This document shows, in pieces, positions 57,514 through 64,000 of a stretch of 64,000 nucleotides of DNA. Source of the DNA: Kingdonia uniflora (lineage: Eukaryota; Streptophyta; Magnoliopsida; Ranunculales; Circaeasteraceae); NCBI GenBank assembly GCA_014058105.1, contig JACGCM010000560.1, forward strand, positions 3,348,001 through 3,412,000. Direction: 5' to 3'. The notes under the pieces are model-generated. The model ran no database searches. It saw only the letters and a list, made by a program, of their open reading frames with translations, and was not told where the DNA came from. The translations under genes were made by a program, and so were the position numbers. Positions within the stretch are counted from its first letter, which is position 1. Every line of letters starts with the position of its first letter.

Positions 57514-58036
57514 TGATCCAGGAGGATTAAAATGATAAACCCTGCAAAAGAAGACCAATTGCTCAAATAAGCAATATAGCCATTTGAACGAGTTAGAAGA
57601 AAGTCAAGCCAAAAGTTTTGTTTCTGATTCTAGGTAAAATTGCCAAGGTCAATCGAACGAGTCATGGAGTCGTTCGAACAAGTGAAAAGGAATGTCAAGT
57701 ATTCTTTTTGCCTCGGGTTTTTGGCAAAAAATTGGGAAGTTGTTCGAACGGACCACCGTTCAAACAATTAACGTGACTACTTCTAAATTTAGGTCATCTT
57801 AAAGCCAATTTGGTTATATATTATTACCAAGAAACTTGTAACCTATTTAAGGCCAAGGCTAGGCAATGTGAAAAGGGAGATAGAACTAAGTTCTAATCTA
57901 GAATTTAGTTTTTGGAGTAATTTATTGTAATCAATTGAATTGAGCAATAGAAGTTCCTATTGGGAAATAATCCCACCAAATTGTTATTTATGTTAATTCT
58001 TCTTCTGTGGTTAGTTTCTAATTCGATTGTGGATTG
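57514..58036 (+). repeat. F2 3' LTR
   Basis: Starts TGATCCAGGAGGATTAAAAT after the polypurine tract AAAAGGGGGAGCCA (57500-57513) and ends TTGTGGATTG. It holds several TTCGAACGA-type sites at 57568-57775. Confidence 0.72.
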
Positions 58037-60323
58037 CAATAAGATTTTAAACCATGGACGAAAAATAAATCAAAGATGTCACTATCTAGAATTAATCAAA
58101 ACTAAAGAGCATACTCAAGCACAAGCATTAAAATAGGAAAGCAAAAATGACTTCATGTTAATAATATCTCTCATTTCAAAACATGGAAAATAACAAAATC
58201 AGTAATTCTCTTTTAAAAACTTAAAAGAAAGATTATTGCAAAATTACTTTATTGCTATGAGAGTCCAAGGAATCCAGCTGATGAAATATGAACCTTGGAA
58301 TCTCTGTAATATCAATGTGGTGTCCACCTTCCACTAGTCAACCTGCACAAAGGCATGAGGAATTTATAGACAATAACAACGGGGGCACATCACTCTTACA
58401 AGAATATAGAAGATTGATATTGATAGAGATAGTTTGGGATGCAAATCCTCTTCAAGTCTTATCAACTTGATGACCCCCTTAATCTTGAAGTTCCCACGAA
58501 AATCTCTAATAGAAATGATTAGCGAGTACGCCACTGCAGCCAATGCAATAATTGAAGCAAATCCATGGGCATTGGTTTTTTTAGAAGGTTTTCGACGACT
58601 TTAACAGGACCATCCTCTTGTTTGGTGCCAAAATAATTCAAGGATACGACAGGCTTAAAACCAAACTCCTTTCAATCTAAGCAAAGCATGTAGAGGGCCC
58701 ATTTTCTACGCTTGTCGTTATGCAAATTTAAGTGCAGTTAAACTTTGAAGTATAAAGTAAATCAAAGCGAGAAAAATTGGGTGGGGCATTGAGTGAGTGT
58801 CTCTTACGTTTTAGACATACTTTATATAAAAAGGGATATACTAGTTTACCGTGATTATATACTCTTAAACTTTAACAGGAGCACAAGTTAATATACGCAA
58901 ACACCCTATATTTCTCTATTTCTCAACTTACAATTTGCAAATGTTGTAAAGAATTATTCTTGGTAAATGACCCTTATGCTATTATGCATCGAAGAGGCAA
59001 CAAACATGTTTTGCTACAAATGGCTACCAACTTCATTAATAATCCGATATCTCTAGTTGGGAGTGCAACCAATTTTTTCGGGGAAGACCCAATGAGAATT
59101 GAAATGACACATTAATCTTCTAATAGGCGTTGCCCCAAATAAGGCGTTGAGCAAACTCCATATACGCTTAATTTTGCTTCTTGAAATATGTCAATTTGAT
59201 TTAATTCTAAGTAATTGTGTCTTATAGAAACTCAAGATGTTGTCCCATAGAGATACTAAAGCAATCCAAAGTTCAAGAAGGTAGAAACCAAAGTATAAAA
59301 CAGATAAAAATTAAAGCATTTAAAATTTGTATGCATAGATGTAGTGATTCTTGGGTTGTAAAGGGCAAGAATAAATCCCTATTAAACTTCTAATATATAC
59401 CAAAATGGTGTTAAAATCGCTTGTTATTGAAACCATTCATGAGCCAATAACAAATCCATAAACCCTAGATGATTAAATTAGAGATACTTATCAAACTTAT
59501 ATAAAAGGGTAGGTTAAAGAAGGAAAAATGCAGAGTATCGAAGGAGAGATTTGAGTGGGAGGAGTAGATTCTTAAAAGATTGAGGGATTGAGGGATGACA
59601 TCGAGAAAAGATGGAGATATACACAATATTATTATTTTACCCTTCCATCAATGTTTTGATAACTTTTACTGCAGGATTAGTTTCAACAATCTACATGGAC
59701 AATCATACAGACGCTAAGAACATATACTACGTCACCGTTCTTTTCTCTTGCCATATCTAATCTAAGGAAGACCTCATATTGTCGGTCTAATCATATTTGT
59801 AAGGTATAAAGTACATTTACATGTTTACATAACTTGTTTTGGACAACCAACTACTAACTGATAGCCAAAATATTTGTCAATAAGGGTTTATTTTCTTCCT
59901 TACTCCATGTTTGAAACGTATTGCATGGTGAAGATTGTTCTCCATAAGAAATAAATCTAGTACAATCCTTCTAACATAAATAGATCACCACAGAATTCTC
60001 CACATTGGTGAAGATAACTCTCTTTAAAAGGTGGAGTAAGTGTTTCTTCCTAACTAAATAGATCATTACATTTCCAACCCTTGACCACACCGACAAGATT
60101 ACTAACAAACACACCAATCCATGTCAAAAGCTTCAAGAATTGGTAACCATAAAATAGTGATATGGAGTAAAAAATAAGGCAACTATTTATATATTCTTTA
60201 CCACTATCAACAAAGTCTAGCACCCAAACACCGATATCATCCCCACTTAAGAACCTCACTGAGGTACAGGGCTTTATTTGTCAAAGAGGCATTAGTGCCA
60301 AGTGGGGGAGTAAGTGGACCTTG
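58037..60323. other. Unassigned AT-rich region to the right of the nest
   Basis: No retroelement motif recognised. On the minus strand, about 58720-58480 has short coding-like pieces (FGTKQEDGPVKVVENLLKKP in one frame, IIALAAVAYSLIISIRDFRG in another). A TTGTGCAG acceptor-like site lies near 58340-58350. These could be exons of a decayed host gene but the evidence is thin. The remainder to 60323 shows nothing I can name. Confidence 0.3.
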
Positions 60324-60742
60324 TAAAACATGACAAGATCTATAAATAATTAGATCTCGAAGGACTTAGGACTTCATACGATAATTACGATTAACAATAA
60401 TGCGGAAACAAAATCACATACCTTGATCCATAACTTGATTATGATTGAGGTATGTCTTTCGTGTTCGTCAGTGGCGGCGAGCGTTGACAACTAGGTTTTC
60501 TCTCCCTTAACCTTCTCTTTGAGATTGTACTTTAGTTGATGGGCTAGACACATTTATATAGGTAGAGAGAGAACCTAGTCTCCTATTTAATCATGATTAC
60601 TTTCCATCAAAGTAGAGAGTTATAGGAAACCCTTACCTCATTAACCAATAGGATTAGTTTCCTATTATGACTTGGATCATCATGATTAAAAACCCATAAT
60701 TACTAAAGGACCCTACTCATGTGGGCCATAATAAGTCTTACA
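60324..60742 (-). repeat. 3' LTR of the right copia element
   Basis: On the minus strand it starts TGTAAGACTT (60742) and ends CATGTTTTACA (60324), a TGTAA/TTACA pair. It carries a TATATAAAT box near 60551-60559. The left edge is inferred from the terminal match only. Confidence 0.6.
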
Positions 60743-61222
60743 TTCTCCCACTTGGCCCATATGAAGTAGTTTTGAAAATCATACTCGATAAAATTTTAGT
60801 TTGCAAAAAAATTTTAAACTCAAAATGGGCTCAACGATTAATTAACTGACACGCGCGCGATTTATATATCCAAGTCATACTATCTGTATTGGTCATCATA
60901 ATACTAAAATCAAATAATTTACTAAACCGAGTCATGACGGTCTTATGCAATTTTGCGACACATTTCCTTTCATGTACTACAACAATAGTGAATTATTTAA
61001 CTTGGTTCATAAGTGAGGTTTATAGGCGTTAACAAATAAGCCTATAAAAGGTCTATCAATAATGTCTTGTTAAAAGACTTTCCTGTTATCATTCATCCAA
61101 TCACATACATGTGTGCACATAATGGTAAACAGGAAAATATCAGAAACATACTATAATAAGATCTCAATAAGATGTCTGGAGAAAACAATCAAACTAAAAA
61201 TCCATATCTATAAAGAAAAATA

Positions 61223-63195
61223 TCATGGAATCCGCCCAAGACCCATACTCTGAACATGTTCCTTAAATGTCTTTGGCGGTAATCCCTTAGTCAATGGATC
61301 TCCAACCATAAGCATTGTGCTTATGTGTTCTATAAACACTCGTTGTTTCTGAACAGATTCCTTGACTGATAAATATTTTATCTCCATACCGAATCTCTCT
61401 AAAACTTCATTAATATAGGCTTTCTGAGACAGTCCTAACAATCCTCGTACTCGGTCTTGATAGATTTCGATTCTAATCACGTAAGATGCCTCACCTAAAT
61501 CTTTCATTTCAAAGTTCTTAGAGAGAAACTTCTTAGTCTGGTGAAGCAGACCAAGATCATTACTAGCAAGTAAGATATCATCAACATACAAAACCAAAAA
61601 TATAAACGTACTCCCACTGACCTTGAGGTATATACATCGATTAACAATGTTTTCCTTAAAACTAAAATGAATAATAGTATCGTGAAACTTAATGTACCAT
61701 TGGCGGGAAGCTTGTTTAAGACCGTATATTGATTTCTTAAGCTTACAAACCATATTTTCTTTCCCCTTTTAGGAGAAACCTTAAGGTTGATTCATATAGA
61801 CTTCTTCATCTAAACTCCCATTTAGAAAAATAGTTTTCACATCCATTTGGTGTAACTCTAAATCATAATGAGCCACCAATGCCATAATAATTTTAAGTGA
61901 GTCCTTCTTTGATACAGGTGAGAAGGTCTTCTTGTAATCAATGCCTTCTTTCTGAGTGAAACCTTTGGCCACAAGTCGGGCTTTATATCGTTCGATATTG
62001 CCATTACTGTCGCGCTTGATTTTAAAGACTTATTTGCAACCAACTTTCTTTTATCCTTTTGGCAATTCAACGAGATCCCAAACATCATTTTGTTCCATTG
62101 ATTTTAACTCTTCTTTCATAGCATCAATCTATTTAGTAGAATTATTACTATCCATGGCTTATGAAAATGAAATCGGATTCCTAATAGTCCCTATGTCAAA
62201 TTCAGATTTCTGTAAGTACACCACATAGTCATCCGAAATAGCAGATCTCCTTTCCCGTTGGGATCGGCGTGGTGCTATTTCTTGTAGTGCCTTTATTATC
62301 GGTTTATTGGTGATAATTTCATTATGGAGTGGTTGATTGCCCAGTTGTTGCTCGGTATTATCGATTTGATCAACAACCATAGGAAAAACGACAGGATTAA
62401 AAGTTATGGGTAATAGGACTTACACCCTAACTACCTCAATAACCACATTTCGTGATTCACTACTCCCACTAATTTTACTATTTTCAAGGAATCTTGCATT
62501 ACCGGTTTCAACAATTCTCGTACTATGGGTAGGACAGTAAAATCTATATCCTTTGGACTTATCAGGATAACCAATAAAGTATCTACTGATAGTTTTAAGG
62601 TCCAATTTATTTTCATGTGGATTATAAATTCTAGCCTCCGCTATACATCCCCAAACATGAAGATGTCTTAAACTAGGTTTCCTTCCAGTCCAAAGTTCGA
62701 ATAGAGTTTTCGGAACTGCCTTACTAGGAGCCCTATTTAATAAATATACAACGGTCTTTAGAGCTTCAATCCACAAAGATATGGATAAAGTTGAATTACT
62801 TATCATACTCCTAACAATTTCCATTAAAGTACGATTACGCCTTTCAGCTACACCATTCTCTTGTGGCATTTCTGGCATTGTGTATTGAGCACGAATACCA
62901 AGCTTTTCTAGGAGTTTGGCGAATGGGCCAGGGCACTGACCCGATTCGTCATATCTACCATAGTATTCACCACCTCTATCTGACCTAATGACTTTTACCT
63001 TTTTGCCTAATTGTCTTTTAACCTCAGTAATGTATACCTCAATGGCATTCACTGTTTGAGATTTTTCACTTAATAAATAGACATAACCATAACGTGAAAA
63101 GTCATCAATAAAGGTGATAAAATACTTTTCTCCCATAAAACAAGGAGTGGTAAAAGGTCCACAAATGTCTGTATGAATAATTTCAAAAAGCTCAT
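61223..63195 (-). pseudogene. pol: Copia pol: integrase and RT with RNase H deleted
   Basis: The integrase (63195-62420) begins EIIHTDICGPF. It has FIDDFSRYGYVYLL and RSDRGGEYYGRYDESGQ, then ENGVAERRNRTLMEIVRSM, and KTLFELWTGRKPSLRHLHVW, so the D-D-E residues are in place over a 239-codon open frame. A linker (62380-62159) follows with RRSQRERRSAISDDYVVYLQ. RT: MAKGFTQKEGIDYKKTFSPV, HQMDVKTIFLNGSLDEEVYM (A-to-T in KTAFLNG), KLKKSIYGLKQASRQWYIKF, YVDDILLASND and FLSKNFEMKDLGEASYV. After VLERFGM the frame jumps to KYLSVKESVQKQRVFIEHIS and DPLTKGLPPKTFKEHV, which normally lies at the far end of RNase H. The RNase H domain is therefore missing although the frame stays open to the stop. Confidence 0.88.
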
Positions 63196-63200
63196 AAAAT

Positions 63201-63845
63201 ATTAGTACTATGAATTATAGATAAATAAATAAAGTCATAATATAAGAAATTAAAACCAAATTATATTCCGATGATGAACTAATAATATTATCACAAATCA
63301 ACATCTGAGTCTAAATTGCAATATATAAAATGTCTACTCAAATAGTTATAACATTAATATAATAGGGCTAATTAAAAGTGCATGCCAAAATATGTAAGAT
63401 CCTTCACCTTTGGGTTATTAGTTCTAAACACAAACTAGAATACATATCAGTTACCCTATTTAAATTTATTAGTCTCGCAAAAGTCAATCTGCCTTTGGGA
63501 GAATTCATAATATTTTGAGATAAATAAATTGTATTATATACTCGGTTTGATATCCATGCATCATAATAGTTTGGTAACTTTGGTGACTTCTAACCGACCA
63601 AAATCACAGATCTCAAATCGATATTAAACATGGTCAATATATTTCATGTAACTGGAAAATAACTCAAAAAACACGTATACTTTATGAGCATCTAAATACC
63701 CTATAAAGTAGTATTTATAATAAGTACTCAGTATTCAAGAGTGGCAGATCTCAAATACTCAATTATTGAAATTTCAAAAATACATTAACATGATGATACC
63801 TAGAAGGAGTTATTTGTATCTATATCAACTTTATGGTGACCAAAA
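63201..63845. other. AT-rich stretch, no gene seen
   Basis: Copia homology ends near 63200. The rest is AT-rich without recognisable motifs. Confidence 0.4.
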
Positions 63846-63981
63846 AAATCAAACCCTTCAAATTTTAATAATAAAATAAATATTAAAATATTTGTAAAGA
63901 CTGCCACTAAAATAAATCAAACCCTTCAAATTCTAATAATAAAATAAAATATTAAAATATTTGTAAAGGCTGCCACTAAAA
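63846..63981. repeat. Tandem duplication, 68-bp unit
   Basis: Two copies starting AAATCAAACCCTTCAAATT at 63846 and 63914, nearly identical and both ending CTGCCACTAAAAT. Confidence 0.85.
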
Positions 63982-64000
63982 TAATTTATGCTAGTATGAC

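Larger units (their letters stand above)
27735..58036 (+). mobile_element. Ty3 element F2 (F family), split by the T1 nest
   Basis: Left part 27735-28759: partial 5' LTR, primer site and gag start. Right part 53601-58036: rest of gag, pol, polypurine tract and 3' LTR. The two halves join smoothly when compared with F1: gag around GYEKEK-W ends at 28759 and resumes at 53601 with the segment equivalent to F1 37428. The 3' LTR begins TGATCCAGGAGG and ends GGATTG. All coding sequence is badly decayed, more so than F1, fitting its place as the oldest layer. Confidence 0.75.
60324..63200 (-). mobile_element. Ty1/copia element, 5'-truncated
   Basis: Integrase, RT and a 3' LTR are present on the minus strand. 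Gag, protease and the 5' LTR are missing because homology stops near 63200. The 3' LTR (60324-60742) follows the tract AAGTGGGAGAA and starts TGTAAGACTTATTATGG. Confidence 0.8.

Noticed and set aside
60050..60259. A minus-strand 69-codon frame left of the copia LTR as a host gene
   Set aside because: No motif, short length and AT-rich context. Nothing supports coding.

Overview
This window is a piece of plant nuclear genome, almost certainly from a seed plant. It is built almost wholly from decayed transposable elements. The evidence is direct: Ty3 gag-pol with plant-type primer sites, Ty1/copia pol, a plant L1 LINE with an RNase H tail, a PIF/Harbinger ORF1 plus transposase pair, a MULE transposase C-terminus with SWIM and zinc-knuckle motifs, and a spliced fragment of a plant beta-galactosidase lectin domain. 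I see no intact host gene and recognise no rRNA, tRNA, CRISPR array or bacterial signal. Every retroelement reading frame carries stops, frameshifts or missing segments, so I call them pseudogenes.

Left part (1-16750). Positions 1-4263 hold a non-coding, LARD-like LTR element on the minus strand. Its 5' LTR, TATA box and initiator-Met-type primer site are visible. Its other LTR has one segment flipped. A MULE transposase C-terminus follows (5139-5784), then an LTR-like block (6275-7188). A Ty3/Tat-type element on the minus strand has pol at 10198-13290, gag at 13350-15120 and an LTR from 15176. Opposed to its pol, on the plus strand, lies a second coding unit (7381-9610) with a plant gypsy-associated domain and a coiled-coil tail. 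Positions 16158-16500 hold a broken beta-galactosidase SUEL lectin domain with an intron still in place.

Middle left (16750-28100). A two-gene PIF/Harbinger element (16919-20254) is bounded at both ends by palindromes with an ACCGCGCGGT core. Next is a minus-strand copia element (20255-25715). Its integrase is split by a 2540-bp solo LTR (21000-23539) with a perfect ACTGG target duplication. AT-rich spacer follows, with a CACGTG-rich repeat patch.

Right part (27735-58036) is one nested stack. The outermost element is Ty3 element F2 (27735-58036). Its gag was split by Tat-type element T1 (28760-53600). Inside T1, its 5' LTR was hit by an L1 LINE (29169 to about 34810), its gag by F1, a second full-length copy of the F family (36158-41867, near-matching target duplication), and its RT by a solo LTR (43555-44228). 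T1 RT then runs in frame into the gag of a second Tat-type element, T2 (44617 onward). This region again carries antisense coding units (48355-52650) between the sense pol and the 3' LTR. The layout matches the left Tat element, so an antisense cargo unit downstream of pol is a shared trait here.

Far right (58037-64000): unassigned AT-rich DNA, then a minus-strand copia element (60324-63200) whose RNase H is deleted, then AT-rich sequence with a 68-bp tandem duplication. Insertion order follows from the nesting: F2 is older than T1, and T1 is older than L1, F1 and the 43555 LTR. The copia element at 20255 is older than the 2540-bp solo LTR.
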